From Pseudoxanthomonas japonensis (lineage in GTDB: Bacteria > Pseudomonadota > Gammaproteobacteria > Xanthomonadales > Xanthomonadaceae): DNA of 64,000 nt. The notes below the pieces were generated by a model that was not told where the DNA came from, searched no databases, and was given only the letters and a program-made list of their open reading frames with translations. The translations under genes were made by a program, and so were the position numbers. Shown in pieces: positions 1 through 15,771 of the stretch. Numbering within the stretch: the stretch's first letter is position 1; each line of letters opens with the position of its first letter. Location of the stretch: contig NZ_PDWW01000019.1 of assembly GCF_010093445.1 (NCBI RefSeq), forward strand, positions 25,267 through 89,266. The letters are read 5' to 3'.

Positions 1-3
1 TCC

Positions 4-119
4 GCCGTCATCCCAGCGAAAGCTGGGATCCAGTTTGATCTTGCCTTTGCATCTTCCACCGGCCGTCCGCATTCAGCGCGAAGATCACGATGGATCCCAG
101 CTTTCGCTGGGATGACGGC
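4..119. repeat. Inverted pair of 29-bp REP-like palindromes (family A)
   Basis: Positions 4-32 and 91-119 are perfect reverse complements. Each arm also folds on itself as ATCCCAGC-GAAA-GCTGGGAT. The 58-bp spacer shows no gene. This is the layout of a REP doublet (REPIN). It lies directly upstream of the MoxR gene, so upstream in-frame start codons inside it are not credible. Confidence 0.85.
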
Positions 120-164
120 GAACCTTACTGCAACCCGCTGCACTGGAGTCAGCCAGGAAACACC

Positions 165-1157
<993 letters not shown>

Positions 1158-1167
1158 TCGACCACCC

Positions 1168-2058
1168 GTGGCGCACGACCTGATCCCCGCCGACGTCCGC
1201 AGCCGGTTGAAGGACCTGCGGCTGACCGCGCGCCGTGCCATCGGCGCGCAGGGGATCGGCGTGCACCACAGCCGCAGCCGCGGCGCCGGCCTGGAGTTCG
1301 CGCAGTACCGCGCCTACGAGCCCGGCGACGAACTGCGCCAGATCGACTGGAAGCTGTATGCGCGGTCGGACCGGTTCTTCGTGCGCGAAGCCGAGCGAGA
1401 GAGTCCACTGACGGTGTGGATCGTGCTCGACGCCACCGCCTCGATGAACCAGCGCGACGGCGAACGCGGCACGCGCTTCGATGCCGCGCGCCGGCTCACC
1501 GCCTGCATCGCTGAACTCGCGCTGCGCCAGGGCGATCGTTTCGGCCTGCTGGTGCTGCACGGCGATGGCGTGCGCCTGGTGTCGCCCGGGAACGGCGCGC
1601 GCCAGCGCGACCAGTTGCTGCTGGCGCTGCATGGGCTGAGTGCGGGCGGCGTGTTTCCGGCCACGGACAAGCTGGCGCCGGTGTGGGAGCGCATCGGCGC
1701 CGGCGACCTGGTGATGGCGCTGAGCGACGGCTTCGACGAGGCGATGGTCGCGTTGATCGAACGGCTGGCGGCCGCGCGCCGCGAGGTGCTGGCGATCCAG
1801 CTGCTGACGGCGGAGGAGCGCGACTTCCCGTTCACCGGCGGCCACCGCTTCCGCGATCCGGAGACCGGCGAGGAACTGCTGGGCGATGCCGTCGCGCTGC
1901 GTGCGGACTATCTGGCCCGCTTCGCCGAGGCACAGCGCCTGCTGGATGCGCGGCTCGATGCCAGCGGCATCCGCCATGCGCGCTACTACACCGACCAGCC
2001 GCTGGACCTGCCGCTGCGGCGGCTGTTCGGTGCGCGCGACGCGGCGGAGTACGCATGA
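1168..2058 (+). CDS. DUF58 (vWA-like) protein, MoxR partner
   Basis: A 296-residue DUF58 protein. The diagnostic stretch is YEPGDELRQIDWKLYARSD followed by a phenylalanine pair, which is the conserved block of this family. The remainder has the size and pattern of a von Willebrand A fold, with a VLDATASM segment resembling a degenerate MIDAS motif (DxSxS with Thr and Ala changes). No membrane segment is obvious. I chose the GTG at 1168; a GTG at 1138 would overlap the MoxR gene by 20 bases and is the alternative. The family is nearly always encoded beside MoxR, as here, and is inferred to be its client. The biochemical role is not established. Confidence 0.88.
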   Translation: MAHDLIPADVRSRLKDLRLTARRAIGAQGIGVHHSRSRGAGLEFAQYRAYEPGDELRQIDWKLYARSDRFFVREAERESPLTVWIVLDATASMNQRDGERGTRFDAARRLTACIAELALRQGDRFGLLVLHGDGVRLVSPGNGARQRDQLLLALHGLSAGGVFPATDKLAPVWERIGAGDLVMALSDGFDEAMVALIERLAAARREVLAIQLLTAEERDFPFTGGHRFRDPETGEELLGDAVALRADYLARFAEAQRLLDARLDASGIRHARYYTDQPLDLPLRRLFGARDAAEYA

Positions 2059-3218
2059 GCCTGGCCGTGCTGTTGCCTGCCGGCCTGGCCGCGCTCGCGG
2101 CGCTGCTGCTGCCGTTGCTGCTGCACCTGGCGCGTCGCCACGAACAGACGTCGACCGACTTCGCCGCGCTGCGCTGGCTGCGGCAGAAGCCGAAGCCGCG
2201 CCACCGGATCCGCTTCGACGAGTGGCCGCTGCTGCTGCTTCGCCTGCTGCTGCTCGCGTTGCTGGCGCTGTGGCTGGCGAAGCCGGTGCTGTCCGGCATG
2301 GACGACACGCGCCCGTGGATCGTCGCCGTGCCGGGCGTGGATGCGACCGCGATACGCGCGCAAGCCGGCAGCGCGGACGCGCGCCTGCACTGGCTGGCGG
2401 CCGGCTTCCCGTCGCTGGACGAATCCGCACCCGCAGGCACACCCGCCGTCGCCAGCCTGCTGCGGCAGCTGGATGCCGAACTGCCGGCAGGTGCGCCGCT
2501 GACCGTAGTCGTGCCGGCGACACTTCAAGGCGCGGATGCCGAGCGTCCGGCGCTGTCGCGCGCGGTGACATGGACCGTGGTCGATGGCGCGATGCCCGCA
2601 CCCTCGGCATCAACTCTATCGCCGCCATCGATGGTCGTACGTCACGCAACTGGCAACGACACGGGACTTCGCTACCTGCGCGCCGCCGCGCATGCCTGGC
2701 AGCCGAACGCCGATGCCCCACCGCCGTTGCAGGTCGGCACGCAGGATGAAGCGCTGCCGGCGATCACCCGGCCGCTGGTCTGGCTGGTGCCCGGGCCGGT
2801 TCCCGCGCCGGTCGTGCAGTGGATCGAGTCCGGCGGCACGGCACTGCTGGCGCACGACAGCACGCTCGACGGTTTCGCGGCCGACGCAACGCCGTGGCGC
2901 GATGCCGACGGTGCAGCGATGGTGGAATCGGCAACCCGCGGCAAGGGTCGCGTGCTGCGCTTCACCCGACCGTTGCGACCGGATGCGATGCCGGCGCTGG
3001 TCGAAGCCGACTTCCCGCAGCAGCTGCGCGCCCTGTTCGATGCGCCAGCCGCAGCTCCCGCGCGCGTGCTCGCCAGCGACTACGCGCCGGTGACTGGTGG
3101 CGCGACCTATCCCGTCGCGCCGCGCGACCTGCAGCCCTGGCTGGCCTTGCTGATCGCACTGCTGGTGTTGGTCGAGCGCTGGATGGCGACGCGACGTGCA
3201 CGGAGCGTGGCGCCATGA
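2055..3218 (+). CDS. BatA-like membrane protein with N-terminal double transmembrane domain
   Basis: A 387-residue membrane protein. Residues about 4-24 and 55-76 are strongly hydrophobic (LLPLLLHLARR; LLLLRLLLLALLALWL), with the basic RFDEWP-type linker between them that typifies the BatA/aerotolerance N-terminal domain. A third hydrophobic segment (LQPWLALLIALLVLV) lies near the C-terminus, followed by a basic tail. The middle is a large soluble part, probably periplasmic, with a glutamine-amidotransferase-like look (SGGTALLAHDS). The start ATG overlaps the DUF58 stop as ATGA, so the two are translationally coupled. It is presumed to form an envelope complex with its operon neighbours. Function unproven. 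Confidence 0.82.
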   Translation: MSLAVLLPAGLAALAALLLPLLLHLARRHEQTSTDFAALRWLRQKPKPRHRIRFDEWPLLLLRLLLLALLALWLAKPVLSGMDDTRPWIVAVPGVDATAIRAQAGSADARLHWLAAGFPSLDESAPAGTPAVASLLRQLDAELPAGAPLTVVVPATLQGADAERPALSRAVTWTVVDGAMPAPSASTLSPPSMVVRHATGNDTGLRYLRAAAHAWQPNADAPPPLQVGTQDEALPAITRPLVWLVPGPVPAPVVQWIESGGTALLAHDSTLDGFAADATPWRDADGAAMVESATRGKGRVLRFTRPLRPDAMPALVEADFPQQLRALFDAPAAAPARVLASDYAPVTGGATYPVAPRDLQPWLALLIALLVLVERWMATRRARSVAP

Positions 3219-5389
3219 CGTTGTCGGCGATCGATCGCTTGGCGCAGGTGCGACGGCATGCGCTGCTCGGCCAGCTGCTGCTGGGCGCGGCGATCCCGGT
3301 CGCGGTCGGCGCCGTCCTGTGGCGCATGACGTCGCCTGGCGCCGCAGTTGCGGTGGCACTCGTCGGCATCGCCCTGCTCGCGCTCCTCGCGTGGCAACGA
3401 ACGCGCGCGTTCGACACGCCATGGCTGGTGCGGCAACTGGATGCCCGCCGCACGGATCTCGACGACAGCGCCGACTTGCTGCTGGCGCCGCCCGCCTCGC
3501 TGACGCCGTTGCAGCAGCTGCAACAGGCGCGCGTGCGCGAACGGCTGCGCGTGCAACCCGCGCCGGACCTGCGCACGCCGTGGCCGTGGCCGCGCATCGC
3601 GGCGGTGTGGCTGGCCGCCGCAGTCGTGATCGTCGCGACGCTGCTGTGGCCTTCCACGACGCTTGACGCCGGCACCCTCGCACCGTCGGACGAACCGGCG
3701 CCGGCGACGCCCGGCATCCCGCACCTGGTAGCGCAACGCCTGCATGTCGCACCCCCGGGCTATACCGGCATCGCCGCCCATGCGGAAGCGTCGCTGGATG
3801 CCAAGGCGCCGGTCGGCTCGCGGCTGACCTGGACGTTGCGCTTCGATCCGCAACCGACGGCGGCGACGCTGGTCTTCCACGATGGCCAGCGGATCGCGCT
3901 GACGCGCGACGGAGATACCTGGAGCGCTGCGCACCTGCTGGCGAAGTCGACGCTGTATCGCGTCGTCGCGGCCGGCACGGAAGGCCTGCCACCGACGAAG
4001 CTGCGCCGTCTGGATGCGATCCCCGACCGTGCGCCGGAAGTGAAGGTGCTGGCACCGGATCGCGGCCTCAGCCTGGTGGCGGTCGGACAGACGCAGTGGT
4101 CCCTCGCCTTCGAAGCGCGCGATGACTACGGCATCGCCCCGACCGCCGCGCTGAAACTGACGCTCGCACAGGGCAGCGGCGAGAACATCGCGTTCAAGGA
4201 ACAGGTGATGACGCTGCGCGGCAGCGGTCCGGCGACGGCGCGCCGCTTCAGCGCCTCGTTGGACCTGAAGACGCTGGGCATGGCGGTGGGCGACGACCTG
4301 ATCGCGCAGCTGAGCGTGCAGGACACGCGGTCACCGTCGCCGCAGCGCGCGCAGAGTCCCGGCCTGATCCTGCGCTGGCCGGCGGACCTCGGCCAGGAAA
4401 GCACCGGGCTGGAAGGGCTGGTGAAGAAGGTGATGCCGGCCTACTTCCGCAGCCAGCGCCAGATCATCATCGACGCCGAGGCGTTGCAGAAACAGAAGCG
4501 CAGCCTGCCGGCGGATACGTTCGTGACGCACTCCGACGCCATCGGCGTGGACCAGCGCATCCTGCGACTGCGCTACGGCCAGTTCCTCGGCGAGGAAGCC
4601 GAAGGCGAGCCGCAACCACCGCCGACCAACGATGCGGACGACGAGCATGCGGACGGCGACGGCCACGACCATGCCGGTGAAGCGGCGCAGGCCGACGACG
4701 GGCATGGTCACGGACAGGCGACGTCGGCCAGCGGCGCTGGCTTCGGCCGCGAAGCCGACGTATTGGAAGCCTACGGCCACACGCACGACCACGCCGAGGC
4801 CGCGACGCTGCTCGATCCGGAAACGCGCGCGACACTGAAGAAGGCGCTGGACCAGATGTGGCAGTCGGAACTGCACCTGCGCCAGGGCCATCCCGACCGG
4901 GCGCTGCCGTTCGCCTACAAGGCGCTGGAGTACATCAAGCAGGTGCAGCAGGCCACGCGCATCTACCTGGCGCGGGTGGGGCCGGAACTGCCGCCGATCG
5001 ACGAGACGCGCCGACTCGGCGGCGACCGCAAGGGCATCGCGCCGCGCGCGCTCGGTCCGCTCGCGCGTCCGCAGGACGACGAAGCACCGGCGCCGGCGCG
5101 CGCCTGGACCGCGCTGGCGAACGACAGCGTGCCGGCCGACGTCGCCGATCTCGATGCGCTGCAGGCCTGGCTGCGCAGCAACGAGACGCGCGTGCCGGAC
5201 GTGCTCGACCTGTTCGCCGCCATCGACGAGGTACGCGGCGATCCGGCGTGCGCGCCCTGCCGCCAGCGACTACGTGCGCTTCTGTGGTCGGCGTCCGCGC
5301 AACCGCCGGCGCAGGTACCGCGGCGTGGCGCGGTGGACGACGCGGGTCGCCGGTACCTGGATGCTCTGCGGCAGGAGCCGGCGCGATGA
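3215..5389 (+). CDS. DUF4175-type membrane protein with histidine-rich loop
   Basis: A 724-residue protein. Two hydrophobic helices lie at about residues 25-70 and a third near 130-150, followed by a long extracytoplasmic part that fits DUF4175-type proteins found in MoxR/DUF58/Bat operons. Two acidic, histidine-rich stretches stand out, near residues 470-500 (DGDGHDHAGE, DDGHGHGQ) and 518-527 (YGHTHDHAE). They look like low-complexity metal-binding or flexible linkers. The C-terminal quarter is alpha-helical with a CAPC pair (ACAPCRQR) that could form a disulfide. The start overlaps the previous stop as ATGA. The domain assignment is moderately sure; the His-rich segments are seen directly and their purpose is inference. 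Confidence 0.75.
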   Translation: MTLSAIDRLAQVRRHALLGQLLLGAAIPVAVGAVLWRMTSPGAAVAVALVGIALLALLAWQRTRAFDTPWLVRQLDARRTDLDDSADLLLAPPASLTPLQQLQQARVRERLRVQPAPDLRTPWPWPRIAAVWLAAAVVIVATLLWPSTTLDAGTLAPSDEPAPATPGIPHLVAQRLHVAPPGYTGIAAHAEASLDAKAPVGSRLTWTLRFDPQPTAATLVFHDGQRIALTRDGDTWSAAHLLAKSTLYRVVAAGTEGLPPTKLRRLDAIPDRAPEVKVLAPDRGLSLVAVGQTQWSLAFEARDDYGIAPTAALKLTLAQGSGENIAFKEQVMTLRGSGPATARRFSASLDLKTLGMAVGDDLIAQLSVQDTRSPSPQRAQSPGLILRWPADLGQESTGLEGLVKKVMPAYFRSQRQIIIDAEALQKQKRSLPADTFVTHSDAIGVDQRILRLRYGQFLGEEAEGEPQPPPTNDADDEHADGDGHDHAGEAAQADDGHGHGQATSASGAGFGREADVLEAYGHTHDHAEAATLLDPETRATLKKALDQMWQSELHLRQGHPDRALPFAYKALEYIKQVQQATRIYLARVGPELPPIDETRRLGGDRKGIAPRALGPLARPQDDEAPAPARAWTALANDSVPADVADLDALQAWLRSNETRVPDVLDLFAAIDEVRGDPACAPCRQRLRALLWSASAQPPAQVPRRGAVDDAGRRYLDALRQEPAR

Positions 5390-7209
5390 ACGTGGCCGCC
5401 TCGCTACCGCTGTTGTTGGCTGTGCTGCTGGCGCTCGCCGTGGCGATGGCATGGCTGCGCCTCGTGCTGTGGCGGCAGAGCGCGCCGCAGGACCGGCGCA
5501 GTTCATCGACGCGGTTCGCGCTGCTGTGCCTGCTGCAGCCGATGATCGCGCTGCTGCTCTACTTCACCCTGCTGCCGCCCCGCCAGTCGGCCACCACCGG
5601 CACGCTGGTGGTCATGACCGCACAGGCGGACCGCGTCGCCCTGCCGGCGACGCTGCAAGGCCAGCCGCGCGTCGCGTTGCCCGAAGCACCGGCAGGCCTC
5701 GATGCCGAGCGCGTGCCCGACCTCGGCACGGCGCTGCGCCGGCATCCGGAAGCGCATGCGCTGCATGTCGTCGGCACCGGGCTGGAAGCGCGCGATCGCG
5801 ACGCCGTCGGTGATCGCGACCTCGCCTTTTCGGCGGCGCCGATGCCGACGGGCATCGTGCAGCTGGCGCCGGTCGATGTCGTGGTGCCGGGCGCCACCTT
5901 CGCCGTCACGGGCCGCGTGCATGGCGTGCCGCAGGCGACCGTGGTGTTGCGCGATCCCGCCGGCCAGCGCATCGCCGCGACCGTCGTCGACCGCCAGGGC
6001 AGCTTCCGCCTCGACGGACTGGCACGGCTGCCGGGGCCGTCGTCGTTCCGCGTCGAGGTGCTGGATGCCACGCGCAAGGTGGTGGATGCGGCGACGGTGC
6101 CGGTATGGACGCAGGCCACACCCGCGCCACGCGTCTGGGCGCTGGCCGGTGCGCCGAATGCGGAATGGAAGTACCTGCGCCGCTGGGCGACCGACGCCGG
6201 CATTCCGCTGCACCTGCAGGTCAGCCTGGGCGGCGGCCTGCAGCTGGGCGACGCGCCACTGCCGATGACGGCCGACACGCTGCGCCGCTTCGACCTGGTG
6301 CTGCTGGACGCACGCAGCGCCGCCGCGCTAGGCGAGGGACAGCGTGCGGCGCTCGTCGCCGCGATGCGCGACGGGCTCGGCGTGCTGGTGCGCACCGATG
6401 GCGCACTGGCGCCGGGCGTGCAGCGGATGCTCGGCCTGTCGCTGGCCGGCAACGGTGCAGCGGAATTCCAGCTGCCGCGTCCCGCGCCTGACGACGATGC
6501 CTGGCGCGCGCGCCGCGGCGCCGGCACGGCGGATGCGCCGGTCGATGCGGATGCGGTCCCTGCCGGACTGCCGACGCTGACGCGGCAGGCGCTGCGCCCG
6601 GCGTCGCCGGACGCGATCCCGCTGCTGCGCACGGCCGATGGCACCCCGATCGCGTGGTGGCGCGCGGAAGGGCGCGGCCGCATCGGTGCGTGGACGCCGA
6701 CGGATACCTACACGCTGGCGCTGGCCGGCCACGCCGACACGCACGCCACCCTGTGGTCGCAGGCGTTGGGCACGCTCGCACGTTCGAGCCCGGACGCGAC
6801 CTTGGCCGCACTCGACGATGCGCGTGTTTCGCAGCGGGTATCGCCATGCGGACTCGCCGACGACGCCCGGGTCACCGCACCGGATGGCACCGTCACCCGA
6901 GTGCAGCGCGATCCCGCCACCGGCGCGACCCGCTGCGGCGGCTACTGGCCGCGCGCGGCGGGATGGCACCATCTGGCAACGGACAGGACGACGGCTCCGT
7001 TCTTCGTCCGCGCGAAGGACGATGCGCCGCACCTGCACGCGGCCGCGGTGCGCGAACAGACCCAGCGGCTGGCATCGCGATCCCGGACTGCCGCCGCCGC
7101 GTCGGCAACGGAAGGCCCCCGTGGGCCTGCGTGGCCCTGGTTCCTCGGTTGGCTGTTCGCTGCGGGTCTGCTGTGGTGGCTGGAACGGCGGCGTCCCATC
7201 GCGGCGTGA
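5386..7209 (+). CDS. Membrane-anchored protein of the MoxR/Bat-like operon, function unknown
   Basis: A 607-residue protein closing the operon. It has two N-terminal hydrophobic helices (about residues 6-27 and 45-63) and one at the C-terminus (WPWFLGWLFAAGLLWWLE) followed by a short basic tail. The large middle portion is probably periplasmic. It includes a carboxypeptidase-regulatory-like beta-sandwich near residues 165-245 (VTGRVHGVP, VLRDPAGQRI) and a class-I glutamine-amidotransferase-like segment near 250-350. This is the architecture of the last component of such operons and resembles BatA/BatB-adjacent proteins. The ATGA overlap with the preceding gene indicates co-translation. I do not recognise a specific function. 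Confidence 0.72.
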   Translation: MNVAASLPLLLAVLLALAVAMAWLRLVLWRQSAPQDRRSSSTRFALLCLLQPMIALLLYFTLLPPRQSATTGTLVVMTAQADRVALPATLQGQPRVALPEAPAGLDAERVPDLGTALRRHPEAHALHVVGTGLEARDRDAVGDRDLAFSAAPMPTGIVQLAPVDVVVPGATFAVTGRVHGVPQATVVLRDPAGQRIAATVVDRQGSFRLDGLARLPGPSSFRVEVLDATRKVVDAATVPVWTQATPAPRVWALAGAPNAEWKYLRRWATDAGIPLHLQVSLGGGLQLGDAPLPMTADTLRRFDLVLLDARSAAALGEGQRAALVAAMRDGLGVLVRTDGALAPGVQRMLGLSLAGNGAAEFQLPRPAPDDDAWRARRGAGTADAPVDADAVPAGLPTLTRQALRPASPDAIPLLRTADGTPIAWWRAEGRGRIGAWTPTDTYTLALAGHADTHATLWSQALGTLARSSPDATLAALDDARVSQRVSPCGLADDARVTAPDGTVTRVQRDPATGATRCGGYWPRAAGWHHLATDRTTAPFFVRAKDDAPHLHAAAVREQTQRLASRSRTAAAASATEGPRGPAWPWFLGWLFAAGLLWWLERRRPIAA

Positions 7210-7296
7210 GCAGGCCCGGCTTTCCGGTCCCGGATTAACGACTCTCGAATGTCTGATACGTAATCTCTGCTTCAGACCCATCTTCCGGAGTGCCGC

Positions 7297-7662
7297 ATGA
7301 TCCGAGCCGCGATTCCCGCCGTGTTGCTGACCCTGTCGCTTGCCGCCTGTTCCGCGCCCGATGCCGACGAGCAGACCGCCGCCGCCGAACAATCCCAGGC
7401 CGCCGCCACCGAAGCCGCCGAGCCGGCGCCCGCGGAACCGGCACCGACCGAACTCGCCGGCACCTGCGACGATACCCAGGCGCAGTGGATCATCGGCAAG
7501 ACGGCCGGCGAGAAGGAGATCGAACAGGCAAAGACCGACAGCAAGTCCGAGGCCGTGCGCGCACTGAAGCCGGGCGATGCCGCCACGATGGACTTCAATC
7601 CGAACCGCCTGAACATCATCCTCGACGAGAAGGGCGCAGCGACCTCGGTCAACTGCGGCTGA
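7297..7662 (+). CDS. I78 family peptidase inhibitor lipoprotein
   Basis: A 121-residue exported lipoprotein: a short signal peptide ends in the lipobox LAAC with cysteine at residue 18. A low-complexity Ala/Pro/Glu linker follows. The C-terminal half matches peptidase inhibitor family I78: a cysteine-containing CDDTQAQWIIGK start, then ALKPGDAATMDFNPNRL and a terminal CG. The two cysteines probably form the family disulfide. I78 proteins inhibit serine proteases such as subtilisin. It has its own terminator downstream and is separated by 87 bp from the MoxR operon, so it is probably monocistronic. The target protease is unknown. Confidence 0.85.
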   Translation: MIRAAIPAVLLTLSLAACSAPDADEQTAAAEQSQAAATEAAEPAPAEPAPTELAGTCDDTQAQWIIGKTAGEKEIEQAKTDSKSEAVRALKPGDAATMDFNPNRLNIILDEKGAATSVNCG

Positions 7663-7688
7663 CAGCCACACGACAGGGTTCGACGACG

Positions 7689-7718
7689 AGCCGCCTGTGC
7701 CTGCACAGGCGGCTTTTT
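7689..7718 (+). terminator. Rho-independent terminator of the I78 gene
   Basis: A perfect 12-bp stem, AGCCGCCTGTGC pairing with GCACAGGCGGCT, has a two-base loop and is followed by five T residues. It lies 27 bases after the I78 stop codon. Confidence 0.92.
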
Positions 7719-7790
7719 CGTGCATGAAGAATCGCACTGCACGCCCCGCAAAAAGTTGCCTTTGCAACCAACCACTGGCGTGCAATAGGT

Positions 7791-7812
7791 GTTGTTGCGG
7801 CATCGCAACAAC
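7791..7812 (+). promoter_or_regulatory. Palindrome upstream of gltB, candidate operator
   Basis: GTTGTTGCG and CGCAACAAC form a perfect inverted repeat around GCAT. A second, shorter one (GTTGC-CTTT-GCAAC, 7755-7768) lies 23 bases upstream. Both share the GTTGC/GCAAC half-site and sit 90-150 bp before the gltB start, where a regulator would bind. The regulator is not identified. Confidence 0.4.
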
Positions 7813-7901
7813 TGTGATCTAGTCGGGGCTCCGGTGACATTTCGAAGTGCCGCTGCGTGGGCAGGGCACGGTGTCGCCGTCACTCCGGTTTGAGGCGACA
7901 C

Positions 7902-14025
<6,124 letters not shown>

Positions 14026-14079
14026 GATGGATCACGCGTCGATCCATTCGGACGACGCGGGTCACCTGCCGAGGCATCC

Positions 14080-14676
14080 ATGACGTACCGAACGGCTTGC
14101 GTTTTCGCAATGGCGGCCTGCCTCACCGCGAATGCGGTGATGGCCGCATCACCGGCCCGCCGGGAAACGACCGACCAAGAAGTGGACGCTTCGTTGGCCC
14201 CGCCTCCTGCAGGGTGGGCGTCAAGGACGTTCCAACCGCTGAAGCTCGCGTTGTCGGCCACCCGCACTCGCCTCGGTTCCCAGGAACGACTCCTGCTGAA
14301 TGCCACGTGGTGCAACACGAGCAAGCGCAGCGTGCTCGTGTATCGCGACACGGACTGGGGCGTATCCCGAGGCATCCTGCTGCTCAGGAGGACAGCGACC
14401 TCGAACTACGAAGCGGTGCACTCGGTACCCCATCGCATGATCCCTCCCGGCGTTTCCAACAGGGCGGACTATTACGCCACGCTCGAACCAGGCGCCTGTA
14501 CGTCCCTGCGTCTGGAAGGCACGGCCGCGTCTTTGTCCGGCGCAGCGGGAAACTACGAGCTCAAGCTTTTGGGCATTCCCTATGCGACGACCCGGCAAAA
14601 CTTGCCGTCGTCTGCCTGGACCATGGAGGGAGGCACCATAGAATCGAACGTGCTGGAAGTAGACGTACTGCCCTGA
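14080..14676 (+). CDS. Exported protein of unknown function
   Basis: A 198-residue protein with a signal peptide (hydrophobic residues 6-20, AMAAC to MAA, probable cleavage after Ala23). The rest is predicted mainly beta, with two cysteines (NATWCNTSKRS and EPGACTSLR) that could pair. The pattern resembles an immunoglobulin-like periplasmic fold. I do not recognise the family. Its DNA appears less GC-rich and less codon-biased than the gltBD genes before it, which could mean recent acquisition. It stands alone between gltD and a decayed alcohol dehydrogenase tail read on the other strand. Confidence 0.7.
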   Translation: MTYRTACVFAMAACLTANAVMAASPARRETTDQEVDASLAPPPAGWASRTFQPLKLALSATRTRLGSQERLLLNATWCNTSKRSVLVYRDTDWGVSRGILLLRRTATSNYEAVHSVPHRMIPPGVSNRADYYATLEPGACTSLRLEGTAASLSGAAGNYELKLLGIPYATTRQNLPSSAWTMEGGTIESNVLEVDVLP

Positions 14677-14704
14677 CGCCCGGAGGTGCCAGGACAGCCC
14701 GGCC

Positions 14705-14800
14705 TCACAGCGTCGCCATGTCGATGACGAAGCGGTACTTCACGTCGCCCTTCAGCATGGGCTCGTAGGCATCGTTGATCTCGACGCCATCGGTGACCGT
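14705..14800 (-). pseudogene. C-terminal relic of a zinc-dependent alcohol dehydrogenase (YahK-like)
   Basis: Read on the minus strand, this stretch encodes about 31 residues that include EINDAYEPMLKGDVKYRFVI, followed by three or four residues and a TGA stop at 14705-14707. That is the conserved end of NADP-dependent zinc alcohol dehydrogenases of the YahK/CAD type. Nothing upstream on that strand continues the gene; the homology stops near 14800 where the leader of the methylglyoxal-synthase gene begins. Only the last tenth of a roughly 350-residue enzyme survives. It is too short to function and is a deletion scar. Confidence 0.8.
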
Positions 14801-14886
14801 ACAATCCGCAATACGTGGGTTTCTCTGTCCCAACCGGGGTCGACCGTCGCTTAGACTGTGGTTCCACCCACGACCTCCTTTCCCTC

Positions 14887-15771
14887 ATGCGCCTGGGCCT
14901 GGCCGCCAACCGCCTGCACCACCACACCGAGGACGCCGCGCTGTTCCGTTGGCTGCGCGCCTGCGAACCCGGCATCCGCGAGCTCGGCCTGGGTCTGCAC
15001 GTGGTGGGCCGCACCCACGACGCCATCGCCGCCGCCGGCATGCTGCGCGGTTACGAGCCGCTCAAGCGCTATCCCTACGGCCGCGATGGCGGTCTGATGA
15101 AACTGGTGGCGGAAGTCGTCGGGCTGGAAGGCGCGGAGCGCAGCCTGGACGGGGCGATCTACTTCATCGATCCGGTCGATCCGTCCTCGATCTTTCCCGA
15201 AGCGATTGCCTTGAAGCGCCAGTGCGTGATCCACGGCAAGCCGTTCCTGTCGACGGTCGCCTCGGCGCGCGACTGGGTCGAGATGGAACGCGTCCATGCC
15301 GGCCTCCTGCCGGACCGCGGCGCGGACCGCTTCCATGCGCTGGAGTCGCAGACGCTGGCGCTGATCGCGCACGATGCGATGAAGCCGCGGATGCTCGACT
15401 TCGCCGATACCCATTTCGACGTGCTGTCGCGTTTCGCGCATCGCATGGCCACTGGCACCACCGGCGCGCGCCTCAACGAGCTGGCCTGGAGCCGCGGTTG
15501 GCCGCAGGACACGCCTTGGGTGGAACGCTTCCAGAGCGGTCCGCTCGGCGGCGACGCGCAGATCGCCGACCGCGTGCTGGAGCACCGCTGCCAGCGGGTG
15601 ATCTTCTTCGAGGATCCGCACGTCGCGCGCCAGCACGAAGCCGACATCCAGTTGCTGGAGCGCGCGGTGACGACGGTGACCGATGAAGCGGTGTGCACGA
15701 CGTCGCTGGCGGTCGCGCACCGCTGGTGCGAGGCGGTGACGAAGCGTGTGCTTCTTGTAGGAGCGACGTGA
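14887..15771 (+). CDS. Tandem methylglyoxal-synthase-domain protein
   Basis: A 294-residue protein, about twice the roughly 150 residues of MgsA. The C-terminal half (about 157-285) has the methylglyoxal synthase signature: AHD (161-163), TGTTG (189-193), GPLGGD with catalytic-type Asp223, and FFEDP leading to His250 and Asp253. The N-terminal half repeats the same layout in degenerate form (HVVGRTHDAI at 38-47, YGRDGG at 64-69, IYFIDPVDP at 91-99) but lacks the aspartates. MgsA converts dihydroxyacetone phosphate to methylglyoxal. The start ATG at 14887 opens the first domain. The last few residues (LLVGAT) and the stop codon are supplied by a REP palindrome. Activity in the second domain is likely but unproven. 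Confidence 0.85.
   Translation: MRLGLAANRLHHHTEDAALFRWLRACEPGIRELGLGLHVVGRTHDAIAAAGMLRGYEPLKRYPYGRDGGLMKLVAEVVGLEGAERSLDGAIYFIDPVDPSSIFPEAIALKRQCVIHGKPFLSTVASARDWVEMERVHAGLLPDRGADRFHALESQTLALIAHDAMKPRMLDFADTHFDVLSRFAHRMATGTTGARLNELAWSRGWPQDTPWVERFQSGPLGGDAQIADRVLEHRCQRVIFFEDPHVARQHEADIQLLERAVTTVTDEAVCTTSLAVAHRWCEAVTKRVLLVGAT

Noticed and set aside
90..164. N-terminal extension of MoxR
   Set aside because: It is encoded by the right arm of a palindromic repeat, and a good ribosome site precedes the ATG at 165.
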